A stretch of 39,935 nucleotides of DNA from Candidatus Doudnabacteria bacterium (lineage in GTDB: Bacteria > Patescibacteriota > Doudnabacteria > UBA920). Each line of letters opens with the position of its first letter. Position 1 is the first letter of the stretch. The position numbers and the translations under genes were made by a program. Positions 13,995-23,462 of the stretch are shown one piece after another. The notes beneath the pieces are model-generated. The model saw only the letters and a list, made by a program, of their open reading frames with translations, was not told the origin of the DNA and made no database searches. The stretch lies in assembly GCA_031291995.1 (NCBI GenBank), contig JARLHZ010000024.1, forward strand, positions 1-39,935, written 5' to 3'.

Positions 13995-16217
13995 TTATAC
14001 CAGGCTGGTAATAGCTTTAAGGAATTCCGCGGCCCATCGGTAAATATTGTAGTTTTTTACCGCTTCGCGCATTTTTTTCATGCGCCGGTGCTGCTCGGCG
14101 GCCGGCATAACCAGCGCGCGGTAAATGGCTTCGGCAGTTTCTTCGGCGCTGTAAGGATTAATAACTATGGCATCTTTCAGGTCGCGCGCCGCGCCGGTAA
14201 ACTGGCTTAAAATCAGGACCCCGCTTTCGTCGCCGCGGGCGGACACGAATTCCTTGGCCACCAGATTCATGCCGTCACTGAGCGAAGTGACCAGGCAAAC
14301 ATTAGCCGCGCGGTAAAGCGGGTAAATTTCTTCGTGCGTGTAATTTTCCTTAAGCAGTACAATCGGTTTCCAAGAGTTGTTTTCGAATTTTTGGTTAATC
14401 CGTTCGGCTTCCTTGGTGACCTCGGCGTTAAATTGGCGGTATTTTTCCACCCCTTCGCGGCTCGGCGGCGCGATTTGCAGGAAAGTAAACTGTCCTTTGT
14501 AGGCCGGATATGAATCAAAAAAGAATTCCAGGCCTTTAAATCTTTCCAAAAGCCCTTTGGTGTAATCCAAACGGTCGATACCCACCCCGAGAATTTTGGG
14601 GTTAAGCCCCAGGGTTTCCAGGACAGAGGACTTGGGCGGTATATCATTATCGTCTTCCGCGGCAAATGCCACGCTTATTGGAAAAGGTTTAATATTGCTG
14701 ACATGGCCTTTGTGGGTAACGGCGAATTTTTCCAAATCTGCCACGGATTCGATTTCTTTGCCCACAGTTTCCAAAAAATTATTACAAAATTGCTGGGTAT
14801 GGAAACCTATCACGTCAGCCCCCAGGATGCCTTCCAAAATTTCCTTGCGGAACGGGCAAATACTGAAGATTTCGGCGTTGGGCCAGGGGATATGCCAAAA
14901 CAGCCCGACCTCGGCATCGGGCCGGCTGTTTTTAATCATTTCCGGCAGCAGGGCAAAGTGGTAATCCTGTATAAGTATAATCGGCCGTTGGACATCCTTT
15001 ATTTCCGAAAGCAGGGACTGGGCGAACTTGCCGTTTACTTTACGGTACTCGAGCCAGTCTTCCTTGCGGAAAATCGGCCTGGTATGCGATAAATGGCAAA
15101 GCGGCCACAGCGCCTCATTGGCAAAGCCGACATAATAACCCTTCACTTCCTTGTCCGTCAGCCACAGCCGCTTTAAAGTATATTTGGGATCGTCGGGAGG
15201 TACCTGGATTTTGTCGTTTTTATCTACGGTTAGCCTGTCGGCATCGCCGCTGCCGTGGGCCAGCCACAAGCCGCCACAGGCTTCCATAACCGGCTCCAGC
15301 GCCGTAACCATACCGCTTGGAGGGACCACCGCCTGGATTTCATTTTTGATTTTTTTATGGATGTACGGTTCGCGGTTGGACACAACAAAAATTTTACGGT
15401 CTTTTAAGTAGGCCTTAAAAAATTCTTTCAACCGTTCGGCAGTCCACGGGGAATCCAATTTTTCCAGGCGCATTCGGGCTTCCTCGCTGGCCGCGGTTCT
15501 GGCCAAAAACAGGCTTTGGGACATTTTGGCGATTTCCGCGGTTATGGGTTTAAAAAACGCGTGGCTTTGGATAGGGGATTTATGGCCATATTTGCCGGTG
15601 CGCGCCTGGCGGATGGCTTCGGCCAGGCGAATAATGGGCCGGTAAATTATCCAGCGCAAAATTAAGACGACAGCTATGGAAAACAATAATGCCTGGATCA
15701 GTAATTTAAGCAGGTTATTATTCCAGGTATGCCGGATGGCGGCGTCTATATAATCGGCGTGCTGGTAAACGACCAAAGCGCCGATAACGTTTTCATCCTG
15801 GTGCAGTGGCGTGGCAAAAACGTAAACATTGCCTTCGGTAAACTTCGCGAAATCGCCCTGCGCGTCGTCGCCGGCCATGGCTTTTTCCGCGGTGTCGATA
15901 TTATTGTTGTTGGTTAAGTCATTAGGCAATTCGGCAGATGTGGCAAACAGCACTCCCTTGCTGTCGTAAACAGCCAAGCCCAGCAGCTGTTCGCGGTTTT
16001 CAAACTTGTCCAGCAGGCTTTGCAGGGTCGCCGTGGAATTAGTTAAGTACGAGGGCCTGATGGACTCTTTAAAACTGTCGGCGAGCAGCGCCGTGCGGAG
16101 CTGCAGGTCGTCCGCCAATGAAGTTCGCTGGTCCTGGACCTGTCGGAATGTATAACCTATGACCACCAGACTGGTAATAATTACCACCGTGGAGATTATG
16201 GCAAGAAGTTGTTTCAT
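13995..16217 (-). CDS. otsA: Trehalose-6-phosphate synthase fused to a membrane sensor and HAMP region
   Basis: 740 residues. The N-terminal 260 are not part of normal OtsA: a first membrane helix ([19 protein letters not shown]), an extracellular domain of about 140 residues resembling a single Cache/dCache-like sensor ([35 protein letters not shown]), a second helix ([19 protein letters not shown]) and a HAMP-like linker ([19 protein letters not shown]) with an alpha-helical stretch. From about residue 270 a GT20 catalytic domain follows: [79 protein letters not shown] and [15 protein letters not shown]. It makes trehalose 6-phosphate from a nucleotide-glucose and glucose 6-phosphate. The layout implies that an outside signal could set the activity of the cytoplasmic enzyme. 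Confidence 0.9.
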   Translation of the reverse strand: MKQLLAIISTVVIITSLVVIGYTFRQVQDQRTSLADDLQLRTALLADSFKESIRPSYLTNSTATLQSLLDKFENREQLLGLAVYDSKGVLFATSAELPNDLTNNNNIDTAEKAMAGDDAQGDFAKFTEGNVYVFATPLHQDENVIGALVVYQHADYIDAAIRHTWNNNLLKLLIQALLFSIAVVLILRWIIYRPIIRLAEAIRQARTGKYGHKSPIQSHAFFKPITAEIAKMSQSLFLARTAASEEARMRLEKLDSPWTAERLKEFFKAYLKDRKIFVVSNREPYIHKKIKNEIQAVVPPSGMVTALEPVMEACGGLWLAHGSGDADRLTVDKNDKIQVPPDDPKYTLKRLWLTDKEVKGYYVGFANEALWPLCHLSHTRPIFRKEDWLEYRKVNGKFAQSLLSEIKDVQRPIILIQDYHFALLPEMIKNSRPDAEVGLFWHIPWPNAEIFSICPFRKEILEGILGADVIGFHTQQFCNNFLETVGKEIESVADLEKFAVTHKGHVSNIKPFPISVAFAAEDDNDIPPKSSVLETLGLNPKILGVGIDRLDYTKGLLERFKGLEFFFDSYPAYKGQFTFLQIAPPSREGVEKYRQFNAEVTKEAERINQKFENNSWKPIVLLKENYTHEEIYPLYRAANVCLVTSLSDGMNLVAKEFVSARGDESGVLILSQFTGAARDLKDAIVINPYSAEETAEAIYRALVMPAAEQHRRMKKMREAVKNYNIYRWAAEFLKAITSLV

Positions 16218-16304
16218 AAATTATGGCAAAAGGCGTAAAAAATAGGCACCGTCAATTTTAGTTTTACTAAATCTTGAGCTGTGCCCGTGAGTCATTTATT
16301 TATA

Positions 16305-16321
16305 CTTATATTCATATTATA
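16305..16321 (-). promoter_or_regulatory. Predicted -10 box of the otsA-otsB operon
   Basis: Minus strand TATAAT at 16321-16316, preceded by GGTAG. It would give a leader of about 90 bases before ATG 16217. The -35 match is weak. The remainder of 16218-16450 holds no gene. Confidence 0.5.
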
Positions 16322-16435
16322 CTACCAAAACCCCGGTACTTTAAAGCAGTTACGGCATAAAATCTTAAAGTCCGCTTAAAAACAAGGAAAATAATCTTAT
16401 TCAATATGTCCGGAGCAGCTGCAATTTGCCGAATA

Positions 16436-16450
16436 TGGTAACATTATGCC
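16436..16450 (+). promoter_or_regulatory. Extended -10 promoter abutting the TreT start
   Basis: TGGTAACAT at 16436-16444 ends 6 bases before ATG 16451, so transcription would start at the ATG (leaderless mRNA). No good -35 box is visible. Confidence 0.5.
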
Positions 16451-17725
16451 ATGAAGCATTTTATGGTTCAATATCCCGCCAGGGAAGCATTCCGCCCGTA
16501 TGCTCGGTTCGGCGGAGGGATTTATAGCCGCTGCCTGGCATTGAGTAAATCGCTAAAAGGCCTGCGGGTTATTCATATAAATTCCACGGCGTCCGGCGGC
16601 GGCGTGGCGGAACTGCTCAAAAACCAAATTCCCCTGGAAAAAGATTTGGGGCTCGCCTCGCGCTGGCTGGCCCTGCGGGAACCGAAGCGATTCTTTTTTG
16701 TTACCAAAAAAATTCATAATTTGCTCCAGGGGCAGAAGGGATTTTTATCGGACCCGGAGAAAAATTATTACCTCAGCCGGCTGGACGAGCCCGGGCGCGA
16801 GCTCCGGAAAATTTTAAACACGCCCGGCAAACCGACGGTGGTGGTACTTCATGACCCGCAGGTTTTGCCGTTGATTAATTTTTTGTTCGCGGCTTCGGCC
16901 GTTATTGTCCGTTTACATATTGACCTTTCGTCCGCAAATAAATCCGCGCTCAAATTTTTAAGGCCGTTTTTGGAAAAGGCGGACAGGGTTATAATCAGCC
17001 ACCGGCTTTACCGTCCGGTTTGGCTCGACAAAAATAAAACCACAATCAGTTACCCCGCCATAAATCCATTTTCGGACAAAAATCGGGAAATAGCTTCGGG
17101 AAAAATCTCAGGGCTGTTTAAACATTTTGGCATCGACGAAACGCGCCCGATAGCAACCCAAATTTCCCGCTTTGACCCATGGAAAGATCCGGAAGGCGTT
17201 ATTCAGGCTTACTATCTGGCCAAAAAGGAACTACCCAAACTGCAGCTGGTACTGGAAGGAGCTATGGAAGCAAAAGACGATCCGCAAGCCGCGGCTATAT
17301 ATAACCAGCTTACAATGGAATATAAAAACGATCCGGACATTTTTTTGCACGGCGGAAAAACCCTGTCCGACCTTTCGTACCAAACCTGGATTAACGCTTT
17401 GCAACGGCGGGCCGATGTTGTTATCCAAAAATCCCTGCGCGAAGGTTTTGGCCTGACTGTAACCGAAGCTTTATGGAAGGGCAAAGCGGTAATTGGTGGC
17501 AACGCGGCCGGAATTAAAGTGCAAATTAAAAATGGCCGCAACGGTTTTATAGTCAAATCTCCTTCCGAGTGTGCCAAACGGATGGTTCAGCTGATTAACA
17601 ATCCGGGGCTGGCCCGAACCCTGGGCAAAAGTGGTAAAAATATTGTCCGTAAAAACTTCCTGTTTAACCGCCTGATCCTGGATTTTTTGGAAATTTACAC
17701 GGAAATTAGCCCAACTAAAGTCTGA
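16451..17725 (+). CDS. TreT-like trehalose glycosyltransferring synthase (GT4)
   Basis: 424 residues, GT-B fold retaining glycosyltransferase. The N-terminal IHINSTASGGGVAELL is close to the signature of TreT, which joins nucleotide-glucose and glucose into trehalose in one step. Other marks: VVVLHDPQVLPL, ISRFDPWKDPEGVI, VLEGAMEAKDDPQA, and the donor-site EX7E-like QKSLREGFGLTVTEALWKGK. It is divergent from the otsA-otsB operon, 233 bases away, so this short region carries two independent routes to trehalose. The substrate assignment rests on motif resemblance and context; a different disaccharide phosphorylase-like role is possible. Confidence 0.78.
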   Translation: MKHFMVQYPAREAFRPYARFGGGIYSRCLALSKSLKGLRVIHINSTASGGGVAELLKNQIPLEKDLGLASRWLALREPKRFFFVTKKIHNLLQGQKGFLSDPEKNYYLSRLDEPGRELRKILNTPGKPTVVVLHDPQVLPLINFLFAASAVIVRLHIDLSSANKSALKFLRPFLEKADRVIISHRLYRPVWLDKNKTTISYPAINPFSDKNREIASGKISGLFKHFGIDETRPIATQISRFDPWKDPEGVIQAYYLAKKELPKLQLVLEGAMEAKDDPQAAAIYNQLTMEYKNDPDIFLHGGKTLSDLSYQTWINALQRRADVVIQKSLREGFGLTVTEALWKGKAVIGGNAAGIKVQIKNGRNGFIVKSPSECAKRMVQLINNPGLARTLGKSGKNIVRKNFLFNRLILDFLEIYTEISPTKV

Positions 17726-17776
17726 ACTGAAGCAACCTGCCGACATGCTTGACCTCCCGGATCTACGTCATATATC

Positions 17777-19186
17777 TTAAACAAGCAGACTGACTGTCGT
17801 GCTTATACCGACTATTGATAGAGAGGATCCGACTATCCAGACGGGATGGCCAATAATATTGGAGTAAATAAACAACGGTACGCCGACTATAAAAGATATC
17901 AATACCCCCCAGAACACTCCGCGTTCGCTAAGGTTTTTATGGTATAAACTCAAAATAGTCGGAACCATAACGCAAGCGGCAATGGTGTTAAATATCCACC
18001 ATAGTTGCTCCAAGCCAAAATGGGGAATGTATAAAATACCAAGGCTAACCAACAGACCTATTAAAGTTATACCAACCATGGATTTTCTGGCCGCACTGAC
18101 TGAGTCGCGGTCATTTTTGGCATAAGAGACATCTGTGGCCCACAGCGAGCTGGCCGCGCATAAACCGGAATCAAATGCGGAACTTAGTATGGCCAAAAGT
18201 CCAATGGAAAACAGTACAATTACCCACTTGGGCAACAATTGGAAAATTGTCTGCACGCCTATCATGGACACATCAACCCCGGCCGGCAAGACAATGTGTA
18301 AAGCCGGATTCGCAGCCAAAAAACCTAAAGTTGAAAGAGCTAGCGGCACTATACCAAATAAAATGGAACCGAAAATAAAAGCTTTTACAATTTGGTCCTT
18401 TTTGACAGCAAAAGCCCGCTGCCAGTTGGATTGATCCGATATGGAACCGGCAATCAAACCAATAGCTGTAACAATGCCAAAAGAAAAAGCCACGCTTTTA
18501 TCTAAAATTCCCGAGACTCGATTAATGCCTAATAATCCAAGCCTGACTGACTGAAATCCGCCAGCCACATGTACGGCCCAGGGCAAAATTATTAGGCAAA
18601 TAATTAAAATTGTAGCTAATTGGATAAAATCCGTTACAATTGACGCTTTTAAACCTGAAATTAAAGTATAAGTTAAAACTACGGCCGCTAAAATTACCAT
18701 AACGATCGGCAGGGCAATTCCTGTAAGCAAAGATACCAAACTGCCTCCGGCGTACAGCTGAACCACCACGGCCATAAGCTGATAAAAAAAGTACGGGAAC
18801 AAATAGATTTTATGGACGCGGTTGCTGCCGAGCCGAAAACGGATATATTGCGGCAAAGTATATCCCGCCGGCAACAGCTGTCTGATTTTTGGCGCCAGAA
18901 TCGCGAATATGGTTAACGATAAAATGTTCGGCAGCGCAAACCAAAACACTCCGGCCGTGCCCATTTGATAAGCGACCTGCACGGACACAAACAACGCCGG
19001 CGCCCAAATCCAAGATGCGGCAATGCTAAAGCCGCCCCAAAACCAATTTACTTGCCTATCCGCGGCCAAAAAAGCTTCTTTTGTCCGCCAATTACCCCAA
19101 CGGCCGAATGCAAAAGTCATTAAAATCATTATGGCGCCAAAAATCGACAACATTAGATAACCCAAATTTGGTGAGATTAAATTCAT
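17777..19186 (-). CDS. Sodium:solute symporter family transporter
   Basis: 469 residues with about 12-13 hydrophobic helices and the SSS (LeuT-fold) layout. Characteristic pieces: FAFGRWGNWRTKEAFLAADR near the N-terminus, WGGFSIAASWIWAPALF in the first core helix, GLKASIVTDFIQ, and SISDQSNWQRAFAVKK. Substrates in this family include amino acids, sugars, urea and compatible solutes; none can be fixed from the sequence. It lies convergent to the TreT gene and divergent from the TrmB-like regulator, so osmolyte or sugar uptake is a plausible but unproven role. Confidence 0.85.
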   Translation of the reverse strand: MNLISPNLGYLMLSIFGAIMILMTFAFGRWGNWRTKEAFLAADRQVNWFWGGFSIAASWIWAPALFVSVQVAYQMGTAGVFWFALPNILSLTIFAILAPKIRQLLPAGYTLPQYIRFRLGSNRVHKIYLFPYFFYQLMAVVVQLYAGGSLVSLLTGIALPIVMVILAAVVLTYTLISGLKASIVTDFIQLATILIICLIILPWAVHVAGGFQSVRLGLLGINRVSGILDKSVAFSFGIVTAIGLIAGSISDQSNWQRAFAVKKDQIVKAFIFGSILFGIVPLALSTLGFLAANPALHIVLPAGVDVSMIGVQTIFQLLPKWVIVLFSIGLLAILSSAFDSGLCAASSLWATDVSYAKNDRDSVSAARKSMVGITLIGLLVSLGILYIPHFGLEQLWWIFNTIAACVMVPTILSLYHKNLSERGVFWGVLISFIVGVPLFIYSNIIGHPVWIVGSSLSIVGISTTVSLLV

Positions 19187-19211
19187 ACGATAAGCGTTAA
19201 ATATGAGCTAA

Positions 19212-19240
19212 TTGACTATTAACGGCTTATTGTATATAAT
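19212..19240 (+). promoter_or_regulatory. Consensus sigma-70 promoter of the TrmB-like gene
   Basis: TTGACT (19212-19217), exactly 17 bases, TATAAT (19235-19240). Start of transcription is expected near 19247. Confidence 0.85.
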
Positions 19241-19245
19241 TCTAA

Positions 19246-19266
19246 GTGAGTGGCAAACACCACCAC
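19246..19266. promoter_or_regulatory. Imperfect inverted repeat at the predicted transcription start
   Basis: GTGAGTGG, spacer CAAACA, then CCACCAC. The dyad covers the predicted start site of the regulator gene in the shared region with the symporter, so it is a candidate operator for autoregulation. Confidence 0.45.
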
Positions 19267-19281
19267 TTTAATTAAACATCT

Positions 19282-20019
19282 ATGTACCTAGAAACCCTGC
19301 AAGAGCTCGGTTTGTCGCTAAACGAATCAAAAATCTATGAGTCCCTGCTGGGCCACGGAATTTTGTCGGTGCCGGATATTTCCGAACGCACCCAGGTTCA
19401 CAAACGCAATATTTACGACGCCATCCCCCGGCTGCTTAATAAAGGGCTAATTTACCAGATAGCCGAAAGCAAGGAAGCCAGGTACGCGGCAGTTGCCCCG
19501 GATAAGTTATCCGATCTGGTTTGGGAAAAGGAGTCCAAATTGGAAAAAATTCTGCCCGGGTTAAACAAGCAATATAAAAAAACCGCCACAAGCGAGGCGG
19601 TCTATATATACAAAGGCAAGGAAGGGTTTAAAAATTACCTGCGCGATATTTTAAAAGTGGGGGAGGATGTGTATTTTGTCGGGGCTAAAGGCGGTTGGTT
19701 CGACCGGGACCTGCAGACTTTTATCCAAAAATTCTTGAATGCCGCCAAGAAAAAGAAAATTAAATACTACCATATTTTCGATCATGAAATTAAATCCAAA
19801 GCGCCGGAATTACTTCCCGTGCTCGGCAAGCCATATAAATTCCTGCCTCCGGCCTATTCAACGACCGGAGCCATAGACATTTTTGGTGACAGAATAGTTA
19901 CTTTTTCGGGGCTAACTTTAAAAAGCATAACCGAAGATGTAACTTTAACCGTCATAGTCAATCGCGAACTGGCTGACTGTTACCGGACATGGTTTCGGTT
20001 CATGTGGGACAGTCTATAG
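19282..20019 (+). CDS. TrmB-family transcriptional regulator
   Basis: 245 residues. Residues 1-75 form a winged helix (LQELGLSLNESKIYESLLGH, VPDISERTQVHKRNIYDAIP, LLNKGLIYQI) typical of TrmB. A helical linker follows, then a PLD-like C-terminal effector region (EAVYIYKGKEGFKNYLRDIL, VYFVGAKGGWF, IFGDRIVTFSG) without a catalytic HKD motif. In Thermococcales, TrmB controls trehalose/maltose uptake and treT, which makes the nearby TreT-like gene and symporter interesting; TrmB-like proteins are common in CPR, so the link is only suggestive. It converges on the RND pump gene with a 1-base gap. Confidence 0.85.
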   Translation: MYLETLQELGLSLNESKIYESLLGHGILSVPDISERTQVHKRNIYDAIPRLLNKGLIYQIAESKEARYAAVAPDKLSDLVWEKESKLEKILPGLNKQYKKTATSEAVYIYKGKEGFKNYLRDILKVGEDVYFVGAKGGWFDRDLQTFIQKFLNAAKKKKIKYYHIFDHEIKSKAPELLPVLGKPYKFLPPAYSTTGAIDIFGDRIVTFSGLTLKSITEDVTLTVIVNRELADCYRTWFRFMWDSL

Positions 20020-20020
20020 A

Positions 20021-23000
20021 CTAATGTTTGGCGTCTTCGGGGATCATCATGTAAAACAGGGTCGGGATAATGAACAGGGTTAGGAAGGAAGACAGCAGAA
20101 GACCGAAAATAACGGCGCTGCCCAAAGAGGTCCAGGTTTCGTTGGACAGGGTTATGGGCAAAATGCCGAAAATCGTGCAAATGGAAGTTATAAAAATCGC
20201 TTCCAGTCTTGATTTGCCCGCGTCGACAATGGAATCCAAAAATCCGATGCCGCTGCGCAGGTTAAGATTGATTTTGTCCATTAAAATAATGGCGTTTTTT
20301 ACCACAATGCCGAACAGGGCTAAAATACCTATCAATCCGGGAAAGCTAAGGCTTACGCCCAACAGCGCCATGCCGACGAACACGCCGATTAAAGCCAGCG
20401 GAATAGTTACCAGCACAATAAACGCCTTGCGGAAAGAATTGAATTGGACAATGAGCGTTGCCACAATCAAAAGTATGGCAATGGCCATGGCGTCTATTAT
20501 GGATTGCACCGACTGCTGGTTTTGCTCATTTTCTCCGCCGTAAGAAATGGAGTAGCCGGAAGGGAATTTATAATCCGCAATCTTTTTTTGGAACGCTGCC
20601 AAAACCAGGTTGGAATTGGTTTGTGTGGTCACGTTGGCCGTTAGCAGCACCGTTCGCTTTTGGTTTATGCGGGTAATGGCATCCACGCCGGGCGTTAGGG
20701 AAATAGTGGCCACGTCTTTTAAAAATACGGGCTGGCCCTGCGGGTTCACAATTTGTAAATTTTGGACCGAAGCCAGATCCGGAATGCTTTGCGGCGCGAA
20801 TGTGGCGATAATTTTTACCTCATTGTTTCCTTCCGCGATATCGCTGACCTCGGTTCCGGCAATGGCCATGCGAAGAATCGAGCCGACGTTGGCTGAAGTT
20901 AATTTATATTGGGCGAGCTTGGTCGGGTTTAGTTCGAAAGTATATTGCGGCGCCGCGTCTTTTAGGGAAATATCGGGACTGACCACCCCGGGAATTTGCA
21001 CCAAGCGGTTTTCCAGATCTCGCGCTATCGAGCTTAAGGTCGGCAGATCATCTCCGCTGATTTGCGCCTGAAATGCCGCGCCCGAAGGCGGGCCGCCGGA
21101 AGCGGTACTGACTTCGATTTTCGCGCCTGAAACATTGCTCAAATCTTGACGGATAATGTCCGCCAGTTGGTAAGATTTTAATTTTCTCTGGGATTTATCT
21201 TTTAGCGTTATGTCTATAGCCGCGGTATTGTCGCCCGCCCGGTTTTGCGACATGGGGCTGACACCGCCGGAAATGGTGGCGAAATTGGCGATTTCCGGAT
21301 ACTTTAACAGCCGCGATTCCACCGCCTGGGCTACCTTGTCCGTTTCGGTCAGTTTTAAACCGGTTGGCGCGGTAATGTCTATAAATACATAGTTGCTGTC
21401 CGCGGCCGGAAAGAACTCGCTTTTTACCAAGCCGAATACCGGCAGCAAAACGGCGCCGATAAATACCAGAACCGTAACGACAATAGTCCAAACGCGCCTT
21501 TTCTTGGTGGCCAATAGGTCCCGCAAATAGCGTTCATAAATTGGCAGGAAAATATCAAAATGCAAAATGCCGTGCATGAGCCGGCCGCCCAAGTTTGTGT
21601 CTTTGTGGCTGCTTTGATTGCGGAGTTTTTCTTTTATCAGTTCATCGTCTTTCCATTCGCGGTTGACCAATTCCTGGTTTGCCGCCAATGTTTCTTTGCC
21701 GCCTTTTTCATACCACCGGACCATAAATACGCCGCCAATCAGCCCGGCGCCGGCCAATATATAACCAAACCAGCCGCCAAAATAAATTCCCAAGGCGACA
21801 ACAAGCAGTACTAAAGCCTCCAGCAAATAAAAAAACTTTTTAGTCAATCGTACGCGTTCCAATACAGCGGCCAGCGGATGGTTGACCATCAGGGCAATCA
21901 GAAGGGAAGAGACCAGGGTAATGGACACGGTAACCGGAATGGATTTTATGTATTGGCCGATTATACCGGTAGAATACAGCAGGGGTAAAAATGCCCAGAC
22001 AGTTGTTAAGGTAGTGGTGGTTAAGACAACCTTAAAATCATTTAAAACCAGCAGCACGGCTTCTTCCGGCGTGTATTTGCCGGTACGCATGTATTGTTTG
22101 GTGGCGGAAACCACAACAATAGCATCGTCAACCAAAAGCCCCAAAGCTAAAATCAGGGAAAATAAAGATAAAAAATTCAGGGAGATGCCGAGTTGCAGGA
22201 GCGCCGTGAACGTCGCCAAAAAAACCAACGGGATGGCCAGACCCGCGACCAGCGCTTCTTTGAGCCCCACTATAATAAATAAAATACCAAAGACCAGCAG
22301 CAGGGTTATTATAAAATCCCGCTGAAGTTCGCTAAAGCTTTGGGTAATGTCGCTGGCACTATCCTGCGTAACGTCATAATGCACTCCCGGGCCGAATGTT
22401 TTGATGGTGGCATCCATGGAGGCTTTGGCCTGGGCAACGGTGTCCAAAACCGAGGAACCGGTGCGTTTGATAATACCGATGGTAATGGCCGCCTGGGGTT
22501 TTGAGCCGGCCGTGGATAAGCGCGCCAAAGTGGATTTGGTAATGGCAGTAACAGAAACGTTTGCAAGGTCGCCAATGGTTACTGTACTGCCGTCGGCGGC
22601 TTGCGTGACCGGGATAGCGGCAATATCGGACGTGGAAAAAACCCGGGAATCGGTGCGGACCGAATATTCAAAGCGCAGCGCGTCAAAGGTGCCGCTCGGT
22701 ATGGCTATGTTGGTATTGGCGATGGCGGCGTTGGCCTGGTCGGCTGAAATATTATAAGCGATTAATCGGTCGGGGTAGTAAGCAACCTGGTACTCTTTTT
22801 GGTCGCCGCCGGAAATATCGGCTTCTCTTACGCCGGGGACTTTTTCCAGTTCCTGCCGCAGAGTTTGCGCGTAGGAATACATGGTAAACCCGTCATACGG
22901 CCCGGTCACGGCGACTTCCAAAACGGGCTGGTCGTCCAGCGAGATTTGGTTGACTACCGGGGTCGAGGCCTGCTTGGGCAGGTCGGGTAGCGCGTTGTTC

Positions 23001-23437
23001 ACGTCGTCGCGCAAGTCGCGGATGGAGTTTGTTAAATCGGCATTGGCGTTAAACTGCACGGTAATCGCCGATACGGAATTTGAAGAGACCGAGGTAACTT
23101 TATCCAGGTCCGTAAGGCCGGCAATTTTTGTTTCTATTTTTTGGGTTATAAGCTGCTCCACGTCGCCGGGCGAGGCGCCGGGCAAGGTGGTTATGACTAC
23201 GGCGATGGGAATTTTTACTTCGGGGTTGGATTCCCGGGGCAGCTTGAAAAACGAATACAGGCCGACGCCGGTCAGCAGAATAATTATCAGCAGTACCACG
23301 CGGAAATTGCTGACAAAAAAATTCAACCAGCTCTCGCGAAGCTTCGGATTAAACTCCAGCTTATCCAAATACAGCTGGTCGGTAGTTCTGGGGGTTTGTG
23401 ATTCGGGCTGGTTATTATATAACGGTTCTTTGTCCAC
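20021..23437 (-). CDS. RND-family efflux transporter (AcrB/SwrC-like)
   Basis: 1138 residues, longer than the usual 1020-1060. Two repeats, each with one helix, a large porter domain and six helices. N-terminus FRVVLLIIILLTGVGLYSFF, then PRESNPEV and PGASPGDVEQLITQKIE. The proton relay shows as ALGLLVDDAIVVV in helix 4 (paired Asp near residue 420) and GIVVKNAIILMDK in helix 10. Between helices 6 and 7 there is an extra hydrophobic pair (LLEALVLLVVALGIYFGGWF, GYILAGAGLIGGVFMV) and a charged linker, which accounts for the extra length. It follows the HlyD-type gene by 25 bases. No outer-membrane channel gene is present. Confidence 0.93.
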   Translation of the reverse strand: MDKEPLYNNQPESQTPRTTDQLYLDKLEFNPKLRESWLNFFVSNFRVVLLIIILLTGVGLYSFFKLPRESNPEVKIPIAVVITTLPGASPGDVEQLITQKIETKIAGLTDLDKVTSVSSNSVSAITVQFNANADLTNSIRDLRDDVNNALPDLPKQASTPVVNQISLDDQPVLEVAVTGPYDGFTMYSYAQTLRQELEKVPGVREADISGGDQKEYQVAYYPDRLIAYNISADQANAAIANTNIAIPSGTFDALRFEYSVRTDSRVFSTSDIAAIPVTQAADGSTVTIGDLANVSVTAITKSTLARLSTAGSKPQAAITIGIIKRTGSSVLDTVAQAKASMDATIKTFGPGVHYDVTQDSASDITQSFSELQRDFIITLLLVFGILFIIVGLKEALVAGLAIPLVFLATFTALLQLGISLNFLSLFSLILALGLLVDDAIVVVSATKQYMRTGKYTPEEAVLLVLNDFKVVLTTTTLTTVWAFLPLLYSTGIIGQYIKSIPVTVSITLVSSLLIALMVNHPLAAVLERVRLTKKFFYLLEALVLLVVALGIYFGGWFGYILAGAGLIGGVFMVRWYEKGGKETLAANQELVNREWKDDELIKEKLRNQSSHKDTNLGGRLMHGILHFDIFLPIYERYLRDLLATKKRRVWTIVVTVLVFIGAVLLPVFGLVKSEFFPAADSNYVFIDITAPTGLKLTETDKVAQAVESRLLKYPEIANFATISGGVSPMSQNRAGDNTAAIDITLKDKSQRKLKSYQLADIIRQDLSNVSGAKIEVSTASGGPPSGAAFQAQISGDDLPTLSSIARDLENRLVQIPGVVSPDISLKDAAPQYTFELNPTKLAQYKLTSANVGSILRMAIAGTEVSDIAEGNNEVKIIATFAPQSIPDLASVQNLQIVNPQGQPVFLKDVATISLTPGVDAITRINQKRTVLLTANVTTQTNSNLVLAAFQKKIADYKFPSGYSISYGGENEQNQQSVQSIIDAMAIAILLIVATLIVQFNSFRKAFIVLVTIPLALIGVFVGMALLGVSLSFPGLIGILALFGIVVKNAIILMDKINLNLRSGIGFLDSIVDAGKSRLEAIFITSICTIFGILPITLSNETWTSLGSAVIFGLLLSSFLTLFIIPTLFYMMIPEDAKH

Positions 23438-23462
23438 GAATAAAAGAAATTAATGGCAATAC

